Shown: positions 27,949 to 37,443, numbered from the stretch's first letter. The stretch: DNA of 64,000 nt from Paenibacillus timonensis (GCF_009725205.1 NZ_WNZY01000003.1:1-64000); one strand, 5' to 3'. Numbers and translations: made by a program. Notes: generated from the sequence alone by a model not told the origin.

Positions 27949-29465
27949 AAGAGACGGCACAATCCGATGAATTATTGATATTTGAGCGCAGCCGTCCCGG
28001 CCGGATCGGCTATTCCTTGCCGGAATGCGACGTTCCGGCCGTCCCGAAGGAAGAGTTGGTGCCGCAAGGCATGCTGCGGAGCGAGCGCTTGGCTTTTCCC
28101 GAAGTGTACGAGGTGGACGTGATTCGCCATTATACCGCATTATCCCGCCGTAATTTCGGGGTAGATAACGGATTTTATCCGCTTGGCTCCTGTACGATGA
28201 AATACAATCCGAAGGTTAATGAGGATGTGGCTCGTTACCCCGGCTTAGCCAAAATCCACCCGTATCAGCCGGAGGAAAGCGTGCAAGGGGCGCTAGAGCT
28301 GATGTATCGCCTGCAGTTGGACCTGGCCGGACTCACCGGTATGGACGAGGTGACGCTGCAACCCGCGGCCGGGGCCCATGGCGAATGGACCGGCCTGATG
28401 ATGATCCGCGCCTACCACGAAAGCCGCGGCGAGAAACGCACCAAGGTGATCGTGCCGGACTCCTCGCACGGCACGAACCCCGCCAGCGCCTCGGTCGCCG
28501 GGTTCGAGACGGTGACCATCCCGTCCACCGCGCGCGGCATGGTGGACCTGGACGCGCTGCGAGCGGCTGTCGGCGAAGACACGGCTGCGCTGATGCTCAC
28601 CAACCCGAACACGCTGGGCTTGTTCGAGGAACAAATCGTAGAGATCGCCGAGATTGTGCATGAAGCCGGCGGTCTGTTGTATTATGACGGCGCCAACTCC
28701 AACGCGATCATGGGCATCGCCCGCCCCGGCGACATGGGCTTTGACGTTGTGCACCTTAATCTGCACAAAACGATGAGCACCCCGCATGGCGGCGGAGGCC
28801 CCGGCGCCGGTCCCGTCGGCGTCAAGCAGCGGCTGGTTCCGTTTCTTCCCGAGCCGCGGATCGTCCAAGACGAATCTGGGCGTTACGCCATCCGCGGCGC
28901 GCGTACTGAAGGGGCTGCGAATGATTTAGCTGGTGGTGGAACCTCCGGATTGGCGAGCTCGATCGGTCGGGTGAAAGCTTTTTACGGCAACTTCGGCATC
29001 CTGGTCCGCGCATATGCCTATATCCGCAGTCTCGGTCCGGAAGGACTCCGTCAGGTCTCGGAAAACGCCGTATTGAACGCCAACTATATGATGAGACGCT
29101 TGGCTCCTTATTACGACTTGCCGTACCCGGATCAACCCTGCAAACACGAATTCGTCATGTCCGGTAGCGGGTTGGCGAAATACGGCATCCGCACGCTGGA
29201 CGTCGCCAAGCGACTGCTGGACTTTGGTTATCATCCGCCAACTATTTACTTCCCGTTAAATGTGGAGGAATGCATCATGATCGAACCGACGGAAACGGAA
29301 AGCAAGGAAACGTTGGACGGTTTTATTGATACGATGATCGCTATCGCTCAGGAGGCCGAGACGAATCCGGATCTGCTGCGGAACGCTCCTCACACGACGC
29401 CGGTTACGCGTCTGGACGAAACCGGCGCTGCCCGGAAGCCGGTATTGAATTGCGCCTGCGGGTGA
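27936..29465 (+). CDS. gcvPB: Glycine dehydrogenase (decarboxylating) subunit 2
   Basis: 509 aa, C-terminal half of P protein, carrying the PLP-binding lysine in [17 protein letters not shown]. Other motifs: [20 protein letters not shown] and [11 protein letters not shown]. It overlaps gcvPA by 13 bp and ends before an 18-bp perfect hairpin. Length is normal for the split enzyme of Firmicutes. Confidence 0.96.
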   Translation: MLEVKETAQSDELLIFERSRPGRIGYSLPECDVPAVPKEELVPQGMLRSERLAFPEVYEVDVIRHYTALSRRNFGVDNGFYPLGSCTMKYNPKVNEDVARYPGLAKIHPYQPEESVQGALELMYRLQLDLAGLTGMDEVTLQPAAGAHGEWTGLMMIRAYHESRGEKRTKVIVPDSSHGTNPASASVAGFETVTIPSTARGMVDLDALRAAVGEDTAALMLTNPNTLGLFEEQIVEIAEIVHEAGGLLYYDGANSNAIMGIARPGDMGFDVVHLNLHKTMSTPHGGGGPGAGPVGVKQRLVPFLPEPRIVQDESGRYAIRGARTEGAANDLAGGGTSGLASSIGRVKAFYGNFGILVRAYAYIRSLGPEGLRQVSENAVLNANYMMRRLAPYYDLPYPDQPCKHEFVMSGSGLAKYGIRTLDVAKRLLDFGYHPPTIYFPLNVEECIMIEPTETESKETLDGFIDTMIAIAQEAETNPDLLRNAPHTTPVTRLDETGAARKPVLNCACG

Positions 29466-29476
29466 ACCCAAATAAC

Positions 29477-29518
29477 ACACAAAAGAGATGCTGTAATTTC
29501 ACAGCATCTCTTTTGTGT
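29477..29518. terminator. 18-bp perfect hairpin after gcvPB
   Basis: Arms 29477-29494 and 29501-29518 match perfectly around a six-base loop (AATTTC); T- and A-rich arm ends allow function in both directions. Confidence 0.9.
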
Positions 29519-29643
29519 TGGATAAAATGGTGGATATCCGAATTCCACATCCATGAGACCGATGAATTCCCGGATCGGCTCTCGTCTATATACACGAAGG
29601 CATAAATGAACACAAACTAATTTGATGAAGAGGTGTTTTGAAA

Positions 29644-30060
29644 ATGGCATTAACTTCCGCATTCACGAGCTTTAACCTGCCCGTAAAAAACGTAGAACAA
29701 TCGAAAGCGTTCTTCATCGGACTCGGATTCGAGCTCAACCCGCAATTCCCCGAGAACGAGAGTTCGGCAGCCATCGTGATCGGCGACAACCTGCAGATCA
29801 TGCTGATCCATCAATCATTCTTTAATACGCTCACGGAGAAGGAGTCCGTCGATACGAGCAAGTATGCACAGATGACGATCGCCTTAGCCTTTGAGAGCCG
29901 GGAAAAAGTCGATGAAATCGTGAACACTGCGCTCTCCTTAGGCGGGAAATTGCATGCCGATCCAGAATATCATGGGTCCATGTATCATTGGGGTTTCGTG
30001 GACTTGGACGGCCATCTGTGGGCCATTAACTGTATGAACATGGATGAGGCACAAGACTAA
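29644..30060 (+). CDS. VOC-family (glyoxalase-like) protein
   Basis: 138 aa from ATG 29644 (GAGGTG eight bases before; a TTG two codons upstream is too close to it). Vicinal-oxygen-chelate fold pattern: SFNLPVKNVEQSKAFFIGLGFEL at the start and HWGFVDLDGHLWAINCM at the end. Members include glyoxalase and dioxygenase-like proteins, many of unknown substrate. Monocistronic between two terminators. Confidence 0.88.
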   Translation: MALTSAFTSFNLPVKNVEQSKAFFIGLGFELNPQFPENESSAAIVIGDNLQIMLIHQSFFNTLTEKESVDTSKYAQMTIALAFESREKVDEIVNTALSLGGKLHADPEYHGSMYHWGFVDLDGHLWAINCMNMDEAQD

Positions 30061-30099
30061 GGCTAACGGAGAGCACGCTCGTACTAGGGTTCAAAAAGC

Positions 30100-30128
30100 A
30101 AGACGCCGGGCATCTTGCCCGGCGTCTT
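30100..30128 (-). terminator. Terminator of the bce-dedA-uppP operon
   Basis: Perfect 12-bp stem (30100-30111 with 30117-30128), five-base loop; on the minus strand a T-rich tail follows. May also stop the VOC gene transcript. Confidence 0.85.
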
Positions 30129-30148
30129 CTTCGCGACGATTCGTCGAC

Positions 30149-31006
30149 TTAGAAATAAACCACCCAAATCACGATTGCCAGCACGATTCGGTACACCGCA
30201 AACGGAACCAGCTTAATGCGATCGATCAGCTTCAGGAAAAAACGGATCGACAACAGCGCAAACACGAAGGCGCTGATAAAGCCAACCACGAAGAACGGCA
30301 GCGCATCGACCGTGAAATACTCCAAATTCTTCACCAGCGAAATCAAGCTAGCCCCGGCCATGATCGGAACGGCCATGATAAAGGTAAAGTCAGCCGCCGC
30401 GCGGTGACTTAAGCCTAGCAGTACCCCGCCGGAAATCGTCGAGCCTGAACGCGAGAAACCCGGCCAGATCGACAGGCATTGGAACAAGCCGATGCTAAAC
30501 GCCTGCTTGTACGAAATCTGATCGACAGTCTCCACACTCGCCCGCTTCGGCGCGAACCGATCGGCGGCAATCATCAGCAACGCCCCCACAACCAAACCGA
30601 TCAGTACAGTCGCCGTTGAGAATAGATACTCATCGATATAATCCTCGAACAATACCCCCAGAATTCCGGCTGGAATTAAGCCAACGATCACCTGCATCAA
30701 CTTTAGCCGCGGCCCCGCTTGTCCACCAGCTGCCGATGCTCGCCCAGCCTTCCCCGGCATCCATCGGGACAGCCCCAGCAAATCGATAAATCGATTCCGG
30801 AACACGACCAGGACGGCCAGGATCGAACCGAGTTGAATCACGACTTTAAACGTATTCGCCACGTATTTTGAACCAAGCAATTCCCCGGTTTTCAGCCACA
30901 TATCGTCAACGATGATCATATGCCCCGTGGAAGACACCGGAGCAAACTCCGTGAGTCCCTCCACCAGACCAAGAATAATTGCTTTTATCAGTTCCAACAA
31001 ATTCAT
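30149..31006 (-). CDS. uppP: Undecaprenyl-diphosphatase (BacA/UppP family)
   Basis: 285 aa with about eight membrane segments. Both active-site signatures are present: EGLTEFAPVSSTGH (residues 16-29) and GFSRSGSTISGGVLLGL near residues 160-176. It removes phosphate from undecaprenyl pyrophosphate so the lipid can be reused for peptidoglycan synthesis, and gives bacitracin resistance when abundant. It is the last gene of a minus-strand run that starts with the BceRS-type genes and lies 42 bp after the DedA gene. Confidence 0.96.
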   Translation of the reverse strand: MNLLELIKAIILGLVEGLTEFAPVSSTGHMIIVDDMWLKTGELLGSKYVANTFKVVIQLGSILAVLVVFRNRFIDLLGLSRWMPGKAGRASAAGGQAGPRLKLMQVIVGLIPAGILGVLFEDYIDEYLFSTATVLIGLVVGALLMIAADRFAPKRASVETVDQISYKQAFSIGLFQCLSIWPGFSRSGSTISGGVLLGLSHRAAADFTFIMAVPIMAGASLISLVKNLEYFTVDALPFFVVGFISAFVFALLSIRFFLKLIDRIKLVPFAVYRIVLAIVIWVVYF

Positions 31007-31048
31007 TATATGCTTGCTCCTTTAAAAGGTTGTTCCGTATTTTATTCC

Positions 31049-31675
31049 TCAGTTTTGATGTTCCCGCGCTCCGCTTTTTCTTCGACGCAGCCAAAGTACG
31101 CCCACGAACAGTATACCTGAAGCAATCACGGCATAAGCGATGTTCGAATAGACGTCCATAAAGGCGACGATTTCTTCCCAAGATCCCCCTACTGCCGCGC
31201 CAAGCAAGACGAGTGCCACGTTCCAAATCAGCGTCCCGATGGTTGTGAACAGCAGGAACAGGCCGAATTTCATTTTGGACATGCCGGCCGGGATGGATAT
31301 CAGGCTGCGGATTAACGGAATCATCCGGCAGAACAACACCGTCCAATAACCGTACCGATCGAACCAGGCATCTGCGCGGCGGATGTCTTCTTTTTTCAGA
31401 CGCAGGAACCGTCCGTAACGCTCGATCCACCCTTCCAATCGGTCGACGTTAACCAAATATCCGATCCCATACAGAATCACGGCGCCTAGCACCGAACCCA
31501 GTGTCGAGAACACGATCACCCCTACCGGCGTCATGCTCGTGTAGGTGGTCATGAATCCGCCAAACGTTAAGATCACTTCCGACGGAATCGGAGGAAACAC
31601 GTTTTCTAAAGCAATGAGCAGAAAGACGCCAAAATAGCCGAACTGTTCCATAAAGTCCGTAATCCAGTTCTCCAC
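31049..31675 (-). CDS. DedA-family membrane protein (candidate undecaprenyl-phosphate flippase)
   Basis: 208 aa, with the DedA/VTT-domain features ENVFPPIPSEVIL near residues 24-36 and RMIPLIRSLISIPAGMSKM near residues 117-135; two re-entrant and several membrane helices. Some DedA proteins are known to return undecaprenyl phosphate to the cytoplasmic leaflet. It starts 18 bp after the BceB-type permease and 42 bp before uppP. The link to the lipid carrier cycle is supported by the gene order, not proved by the sequence. Confidence 0.92.
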   Translation of the reverse strand: MENWITDFMEQFGYFGVFLLIALENVFPPIPSEVILTFGGFMTTYTSMTPVGVIVFSTLGSVLGAVILYGIGYLVNVDRLEGWIERYGRFLRLKKEDIRRADAWFDRYGYWTVLFCRMIPLIRSLISIPAGMSKMKFGLFLLFTTIGTLIWNVALVLLGAAVGGSWEEIVAFMDVYSNIAYAVIASGILFVGVLWLRRRKSGAREHQN

Positions 31676-31693
31676 GTTGTACCTCCAGTATTT

Positions 31694-33667
31694 TTAGCGA
31701 ATCGCTTTCTTTATGTTACGCAAGTAACGAGCCCGGATAAAGAAGAAATAGGCCACTTGCGCCAGCAGGAAGCTGGTTAGTATCATCACCGTCTGCCAAG
31801 CGACGGAGAAGTTAAATAAGCTTTGCATCGCCTTGAATGCGAACAAACTATGCACGATCGCCAACGCGATCGGTACGAAGAACAGCAGGCCAACCTGACG
31901 AGTGACGACCTTGGCCAGTTCACGTTCCGTGAGGCCCAGCTTCGCCAATGCCCCGTACTGGCGCCGGTCATAGGCCAAGTCGCTGTACAGCCGGAAATAG
32001 AGAAAGCTTCCCGCCGCGATAAAGAAGACGGTACCCACCAGCAAAGCGAAAAACAGCAATGCCCGGTACGTTGTCCGCTGCACCTCATACAAAGTACCGC
32101 TAACGGTCATGGCGTAGGGTTGGTCCATCTCATAGCTCATTCGCCCGTTATCGGTCAGTTCCGCTGCCAAACCGAGGGTAAGCTTTGGATCCTCTACATA
32201 AAATCCGGTGAATCGATCCATATAGACCCGGTCGATCTCCTTCGCCGAGGCCGTCATTAATCGATCCAGGAAGGAATCACTGACGACGAGGCCGGAGAAC
32301 GAACCCTCCCGATCGTCGCCAGCGGTTAGCGTTAGGTTCTCGGGGATAGCCACATGCTGAGTAACGCCAATCTCACGGACGGACAGCTCCGGCGCCCCCC
32401 TAAAGGTATAAGTTACCGGCCTCCGATGTACGAGCAGCGGTTTCTCCCGCTCCGAGCCGAGCAGCAGCAGCGCCTCACCGTCCTCAGGCGCTATCTCGGT
32501 AACCTTGATTCCTGCCGCCGTCAGAAGCCGCTTGTAGTCCGTGAACGAGATCAGCGGCAAGCGTTCCAGTGCCGAGAAAGGCCGGGAAGAGGCCACCTCC
32601 ACAAGGGAAATCGGCACGCTCACCGTGCGATATGCGATTCCATGCGAGGCGAGCTCGGCGCGAATCGCGCGCAAATGAACGTCCGCGGTTGCACCGTCCC
32701 CTTTGGCCACATAAGCAATCTCCACCGGATAGTCTAGATCAAATTCGCCTGCCAGACGATTCACCGACGCAAAAGCCCCTACCGCGCAGAACGTGACCGT
32801 CGAGATGATCGTCACGAGGAAAAACATCCGCGCATTCTCTTTCATCCGGGAAGCGAGATTCGATACGGTGACCAAATTGGTCTTTTTCCAATAATAAGTC
32901 AAATGCCGCTTGGCCCGTTGAATCAGAAAAACACTGAGCTGTGTGTAGAAGAAATAGGTACCCCCTATCGTCATCGCCGTGACTGGCAGCATACGAATCA
33001 ACACGTTCGAAGCCGTGGCCGTGGCCGCCAACAAGTAGCTTGCACTCAGCAGGACCGCCGCCAACAGCGATAAAACCAAGGAAGCCTGCGGCGGCCGGGC
33101 GGGTTTCATCTCGGCCTGAAACAGCTCGATCAGTCGGTGTGAACCCAGCAGAAGCGACGTGCAAAGCGAAATCAACAGAAACAGCAGCGAGAACGCCCCC
33201 ACCGTCAGCAGCAGACCTTGCCAAGGCACATGAAACGCAAGCTGCGGTACACCCAGCAGATTGGAGCCTGCCATCAGAAACAGCTTCGCCAGCAATAGCC
33301 CTCCACCGATGCCGCAAACCAGTGATCCCACGCCGATCAGCACATTTTCCAGGAAAACCAGCTTACGCAGTTGTTGTTCGGTCATCCCGTGCAGCAGCAA
33401 TATCCCAAACTCGCGTTTTCGCGAGCGCAGAAAGGAGCCTACTGAGTAAATCACAAAGAAGAAAGCAAACACATACATGATCGTTTCGGCCGCCCACAGC
33501 ACCAGCACCGCCGAACGATACACGACCTCAGCCTGCAGGCCGGGATGAAACAAAAATAGCGCGCAAACGAAAAAAATCATGACCGAAAACGAGCTGCTGA
33601 GAAAATAGGCGGCATAGGTTCGTTTGTTCCGCAGGACGTTGTTAGAGGCGAATTGACGAAAGGTCAT
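31694..33667 (-). CDS. bceB: BceB-type ABC transporter permease (peptide antibiotic resistance)
   Basis: 657 aa with ten expected membrane helices and the large extracellular domain (~residues 290-505) between helices 7 and 8 that is the hallmark of BceB permeases. Opens TFRQFASNNVLRNKRTYAAYF, and has an FtsX-like segment ending ARYLRNIKKAIR. With the ATPase it frees lipid II cycle intermediates from peptides such as bacitracin and signals to the BceS kinase. Start overlaps the end of the ATPase gene by 26 bp. Confidence 0.92.
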   Translation of the reverse strand: MTFRQFASNNVLRNKRTYAAYFLSSSFSVMIFFVCALFLFHPGLQAEVVYRSAVLVLWAAETIMYVFAFFFVIYSVGSFLRSRKREFGILLLHGMTEQQLRKLVFLENVLIGVGSLVCGIGGGLLLAKLFLMAGSNLLGVPQLAFHVPWQGLLLTVGAFSLLFLLISLCTSLLLGSHRLIELFQAEMKPARPPQASLVLSLLAAVLLSASYLLAATATASNVLIRMLPVTAMTIGGTYFFYTQLSVFLIQRAKRHLTYYWKKTNLVTVSNLASRMKENARMFFLVTIISTVTFCAVGAFASVNRLAGEFDLDYPVEIAYVAKGDGATADVHLRAIRAELASHGIAYRTVSVPISLVEVASSRPFSALERLPLISFTDYKRLLTAAGIKVTEIAPEDGEALLLLGSEREKPLLVHRRPVTYTFRGAPELSVREIGVTQHVAIPENLTLTAGDDREGSFSGLVVSDSFLDRLMTASAKEIDRVYMDRFTGFYVEDPKLTLGLAAELTDNGRMSYEMDQPYAMTVSGTLYEVQRTTYRALLFFALLVGTVFFIAAGSFLYFRLYSDLAYDRRQYGALAKLGLTERELAKVVTRQVGLLFFVPIALAIVHSLFAFKAMQSLFNFSVAWQTVMILTSFLLAQVAYFFFIRARYLRNIKKAIR

Positions 33668-34412
33668 GGCTGTCCCCTCCCAGCAGCGACATCATGTCGA
33701 TGATTTTCTGGAAAAAGGTCTGTCGGTTGTCCCCGCGATAGATTTCGTTATACAGCTTGCCGTCCTTGATAAAAATCACCCGATGGCAAAAGCTCGCGGC
33801 GAGCGCATCGTGGGTCACCATCATGATCGTCGCCTGATGGGACTCATTCATTGCGGCGAACGCCTCCATCACGTCCCGGGACGCTTTGGAATCCAGATTC
33901 CCCGTCGGCTCATCGGCTAAGATGAGCGAAGGTTCGTGGATCATCGCGCGAGCGATCGCGGTCCGCTGCATTTGTCCGCCCGACAACTCATAAGCATACT
34001 TGGACAAGACTCCCTCGATCCCAAGCCGCCGCGCCATTTCCAGCGCCCGGGCTTTCATCACCGGGACAGAAACACCGTCGAGCGTTAACGGGAGTACGAT
34101 ATTTTCCTCCGCCGTCAGCGTATCCAGCAGGTTGAAATGTTGAAAAATGAACCCCAATTCCCGCCGCCGGAACAACGCCATCTGTTCCCGGGTCATTCGA
34201 TGCGGATCCTGCCCGCTCAGGGTAACCGCCCCCGAAGTCGGCTCGTCGATCGTGGCGATGACGTTAAGCAGCGTTGTTTTACCGCTACCCGATGGTCCCA
34301 TAATACCGACGAACTCCCCTTCAGCGATCGTGAAGCTTACCCCATCCAAGGCTTTGGTGGCGATTTTCCCTTCATAGATCTTCGTTAATGCCTTCACTTC
34401 CAATATCGCCAT
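33642..34412 (-). CDS. bceA: BceA-type ABC transporter ATPase
   Basis: 256 aa from ATG 34410-34412 (MAILEVKALTKIYEG). Walker A GPSGSGKTT (residues 39-47), signature LSGGQMQR near 148, Walker B LILADEPTGNLDSKASRD, and MVTHD. AAGGAG lies 13 bases before the ATG, further than usual, so the exact start is slightly uncertain; the frame continues 34 codons upstream without protein-like content. Preceded by a 132-bp gap carrying a promoter and a likely BceR site. Confidence 0.94.
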   Translation of the reverse strand: MAILEVKALTKIYEGKIATKALDGVSFTIAEGEFVGIMGPSGSGKTTLLNVIATIDEPTSGAVTLSGQDPHRMTREQMALFRRRELGFIFQHFNLLDTLTAEENIVLPLTLDGVSVPVMKARALEMARRLGIEGVLSKYAYELSGGQMQRTAIARAMIHEPSLILADEPTGNLDSKASRDVMEAFAAMNESHQATIMMVTHDALAASFCHRVIFIKDGKLYNEIYRGDNRQTFFQKIIDMMSLLGGDSHDLSSIRL

Positions 34413-34476
34413 GCCGTCCGTGTCGCTCCTTCTATTCAGTCCGTCTACGTCCCGGCATGCTGCCTGAACACTTCTG

Positions 34477-34542
34477 ATTATAGTAAAGCCGCCAGCTTGC
34501 GCTCCATGGCTCAATCTTACAGTTACCTTACTCCGTTGTAAG
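34477..34542 (-). promoter_or_regulatory. Candidate BceR-activated promoter of bceAB-dedA-uppP
   Basis: On the minus strand an inverted repeat CTTACA-N15-TGTAAG (34542-34516) sits about 33 bp upstream of a TATAAT box (34477-34482). There is no good -35 box at the expected place, which fits an activator-dependent promoter. Assignment to BceR is inferred from position and gene order. Confidence 0.6.
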
Positions 34543-34544
34543 CT

Positions 34545-35528
34545 TTAGCGCCCCGGTTGAAATACGATCCGTGCGGTCGCGCCTCCCCCTTCTTGTGAAT
34601 CCAATTCAATCCGGTGTCCCAACTTCGCGCAGATTTCCTTCGCCAAATACAACCCCATGCCGGTAGATTCCTGAAAGCTGCGACCGTTATCCCCGGTAAA
34701 ATAAGCGTCGAACACCCGGGGCAGATCGCTGGCGGGAATGCCTACGCCTTCATCCTCTATTTCCAGCACAGTCTCCCGACCTCGTGTGAAGCCGCGGAAA
34801 CGAAGATTGGCCCGTTCCTTCACGGTATACTTCACGGCATTGGTGATCAACTGAGTCAATACAAAGGACAGCCACTTCTCATCCGTGGCAATCGCCAGCC
34901 CTTCCGGTATCTCGATCACCGGATACACTTTGCGCCGAATGAATAAACGTTTTTGCGACGAAGTCACCGAACGTACCAGGTTTTCCAAATCCAGCGACTC
35001 GACCACGAAGTCATGCTCGAACGTATCTAAACGAGCCGCATACAACACCATTTCCAGCCCCTTGCGCAGCCGTTCCAGTTCGTCGCCGATCGCCACGGAT
35101 CGAGGATCGTCTTCATGCTGCACCATCAGATGAATCACGGACAAAGGCGTCTTCATTTGATGTACCCATTGATTCATAAATTGGCGATGACCGTCGATCT
35201 TGCTCTGCTGCTCGCCGATTTCCTGCAAATAAAGGCGGTACTGCGCTTTCAACAGCCGCTGCAGGGAGTCGGCCAACGGCGAGCCTGGTTTAACGTCGGC
35301 AAAAGCGCGCAGCGAATCCGGGATTTCCTCTAATCGGCGGTAAAATGACCGATTCGTCCAATAGCGGATCAGCAGAAACACCGCCAAAATGCAGGTGCTG
35401 AGCAATGCGGCATAGATACTGATCGCCGCGTGACGGTAACCATCCAGCCAATACACCAGAGTGTTCAATGCCAGCTGCAGCAAATAAGCGAAAATGAACG
35501 GCAGTTGATCTTTCCAGAACAAACGCAT
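34545..35528 (-). CDS. bceS: BceS-type sensor histidine kinase
   Basis: 327 aa from ATG 35526-35528 with GGGGGAGTGAG before it. Two membrane helices (residues ~9-28 and ~36-56) joined by a very short loop, the intramembrane-sensing layout; no extracellular sensor. Phospho-acceptor His123 in HQMKTP, then N box QLITNAVKYT, G1 EDEGVGIP, and G2 STGMGLYLAKEI. It senses peptide antibiotic through the BceAB-type transporter. Four bases separate it from the response regulator gene. Confidence 0.94.
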   Translation of the reverse strand: MRLFWKDQLPFIFAYLLQLALNTLVYWLDGYRHAAISIYAALLSTCILAVFLLIRYWTNRSFYRRLEEIPDSLRAFADVKPGSPLADSLQRLLKAQYRLYLQEIGEQQSKIDGHRQFMNQWVHQMKTPLSVIHLMVQHEDDPRSVAIGDELERLRKGLEMVLYAARLDTFEHDFVVESLDLENLVRSVTSSQKRLFIRRKVYPVIEIPEGLAIATDEKWLSFVLTQLITNAVKYTVKERANLRFRGFTRGRETVLEIEDEGVGIPASDLPRVFDAYFTGDNGRSFQESTGMGLYLAKEICAKLGHRIELDSQEGGGATARIVFQPGR

Positions 35529-35532
35529 AGGC

Positions 35533-36228
35533 TCACTCCCCCCAATGCGGGACGAGCCGATAACCCTGGCCTCGGACGGTTTGCAGCGCATCGTCGATCC
35601 CGAGGGCGGACAACTTTTTCCGAACCCGAGTTACATAGACGTTCAGGGTGTTGTCGTCTACAAAGACTTGATCGTCCCAAATTTTCTCCAGCAACCGATC
35701 CCGGCTGACCACTTGCTCGATTTTGCCCAATAATTCATCCAGAATTTTAACCTCGGTTAAGCTCAATTCGATCCGTTCATCCCGAAGGCTAAGGGACAGC
35801 CGATCCCGATCCAAACGCAGACCTGCGACCGTAACCGCGCGGTCGTCCCCGCTCCCCGCATAGGTCCCGTAAGCCCGGCGCAGCTGACTTTTGATTTTGG
35901 CAATCACGATATCGTAATCAAACGGTTTGGTGATATAGTCGTCCGCCCCGTTTTCCAGCGCCATCACCTGGTCCATTTTCCCTTCGCGCGCCGACAAGAA
36001 TACGATTGGACAGGTCGACAAGTTGCGGATCTGGCGGCACCAATAATATCCGTCGTATTTAGGCAGGTTCACGTCCAGCAGTACGAGATGTGGAGCGTAT
36101 CGCTCAAACTCGGCTTTGACCTCGCCAAAATCGGCGACCGCCAGTGTATCGTAACCAAACCGGTGCAAGTATTGTTCCAGCAGCTCAACGAGCAGCTTGT
36201 CGTCTTCGACGATAAAGATTTTGAACAT
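35533..36228 (-). CDS. bceR: BceR-type response regulator
   Basis: 231 aa OmpR-family protein. Receiver with acidic pair Asp9/Asp10 and phospho-Asp52 in LLDVNLP, conserved Lys in ITKPFDYD, and a winged-helix DNA-binding domain (~residues 130-228, ending YVTRVRKKLSALG...VRGQGYRLV). First gene of the six-gene run. A TACAAT box lies 41 bp upstream. Confidence 0.94.
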   Translation of the reverse strand: MFKIFIVEDDKLLVELLEQYLHRFGYDTLAVADFGEVKAEFERYAPHLVLLDVNLPKYDGYYWCRQIRNLSTCPIVFLSAREGKMDQVMALENGADDYITKPFDYDIVIAKIKSQLRRAYGTYAGSGDDRAVTVAGLRLDRDRLSLSLRDERIELSLTEVKILDELLGKIEQVVSRDRLLEKIWDDQVFVDDNTLNVYVTRVRKKLSALGIDDALQTVRGQGYRLVPHWGE

Positions 36229-36263
36229 GTCCGTTTCTCCTTTTCACCCATCCTACTCCTAGC

Positions 36264-36292
36264 ATTGTAACAAACTCTGACCGTGGAAATAA
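36264..36292 (-). promoter_or_regulatory. Candidate promoter of bceRS
   Basis: TACAAT (complement 36264-36269), 17-bp spacer, TTATTT (36287-36292). The -35 is weak, giving modest basal expression. Confidence 0.5.
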
Positions 36293-36331
36293 AATAGAGA
36301 GGCTTCAGCCGCGAAGCTGATACCCCTCTAG
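36290..36331 (-). terminator. Terminator of the TM2-repeat membrane protein gene
   Basis: Arms AGAGG..TCAGC and GCTGA..CCTCT around a six-base loop on the minus strand, followed by a T-rich stretch. Confidence 0.8.
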
Positions 36332-36345
36332 TCATCTTGTAAATA

Positions 36346-37443
36346 TTAAATATCCCCGTCGCTCCAGAACACATCCCGCCGCTTCGGCCGGGCGAGCAGC
36401 TTGATGCCCCCGCCGATCAGCAGCACGGCCACAATCGTCGGCCGAAGGTATTTCTCAATCCGAAGGTGCAAGCGCAGATCGGGAAAGTTCGCATCCAGCA
36501 CCGGAACGATCAATTCCATCCCGACGAAATACACCCCTAACACAATAAGCACGATACCCAGCCAGTGCTGGTATTCGCCGCGAGTTTGAATCAGCGGATG
36601 ATCCTCCATCGGTAGGATCCCGTAACGGCTCGTCTGCTGCAGACCGTCAAAGAAGCAATAAAACCAGATGATCGGGATGACGAACAGAAACACGGAAAGC
36701 CGCAGCACGTCGATCACATAGAAGCTGCCCAGGAACAAAGCCATCATTTGCAGGCCCCGCTTTTGGAGGCCCAGATACATTTGACCCGCCCCGGGAAAGG
36801 CAGACAGGAGCGTCGCCAGTACTTTGCTGCGCCGACCTTCGATTCTACCGGCCTCCCAATCGTCAAACGGGGTCCGATCCACCAGCGGTTCCCCCGCCAA
36901 CTTCCGGTGTACGAGCTGCACCGCATCAAACATACTGTACAGCCAAATGATCGGCAGCAAACCGAGGAACAGCAAAAATACCGATTCATGCGTAATGCCT
37001 GTGACGAAGAACATCATCGTGATCAAGCCAAAAAAGGCGATCAAAAAGGATAATCCCCGCTGCATCAAGCCCAGTTGAAAATGGCCCAAGCCAGGAACGA
37101 ACGACAGCAGGATCGTAAAGAATTTTTCCGATTCTCTCCCTTCGCCGGACATCTGCCGGACATGCTCCCGGTAAGCCCGTTCCTCCGGCGATTCGCGAAG
37201 CATCGTAATGAGCAGGTCGAACATCGAAATCAACCATAAGATAATGGCTGCAATCAAGGTCACCATCGCGAGCTCCCCGCTATCCGCGGCCATCGCAACA
37301 ACAATGCCAAACAGAAGACCGCCAAAGAACAGAATCGGGTAGGTAATCCCCCTCCCTTTTTTGCCCCAGTACAGATGCCCCACTCCGGGGATGAAATTCA
37401 ACAGTAAAGCGAGCAGTCGGTTGCGCTCAAACGGCATATCCAT
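36346..37443 (-). CDS. Membrane protein with three TM2-like repeats
   Basis: 365 aa from ATG 37441-37443 (GGAGG eight bases before). Three copies of a segment of the form LL..F(I/V)PG.GH/Q.Y/L.G...RG (starting near residues 10, 112 and 213), each followed by two or three membrane helices, so the protein is a triplicated TM2-type module. A fourth hydrophobic pair ends it. No enzyme motif. It lies 37 bp after an ECF anti-sigma factor gene on the same strand, so it may be part of that regulon. Function not known. Confidence 0.8.
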   Translation of the reverse strand: MDMPFERNRLLALLLNFIPGVGHLYWGKKGRGITYPILFFGGLLFGIVVAMAADSGELAMVTLIAAIILWLISMFDLLITMLRESPEERAYREHVRQMSGEGRESEKFFTILLSFVPGLGHFQLGLMQRGLSFLIAFFGLITMMFFVTGITHESVFLLFLGLLPIIWLYSMFDAVQLVHRKLAGEPLVDRTPFDDWEAGRIEGRRSKVLATLLSAFPGAGQMYLGLQKRGLQMMALFLGSFYVIDVLRLSVFLFVIPIIWFYCFFDGLQQTSRYGILPMEDHPLIQTRGEYQHWLGIVLIVLGVYFVGMELIVPVLDANFPDLRLHLRIEKYLRPTIVAVLLIGGGIKLLARPKRRDVFWSDGDI

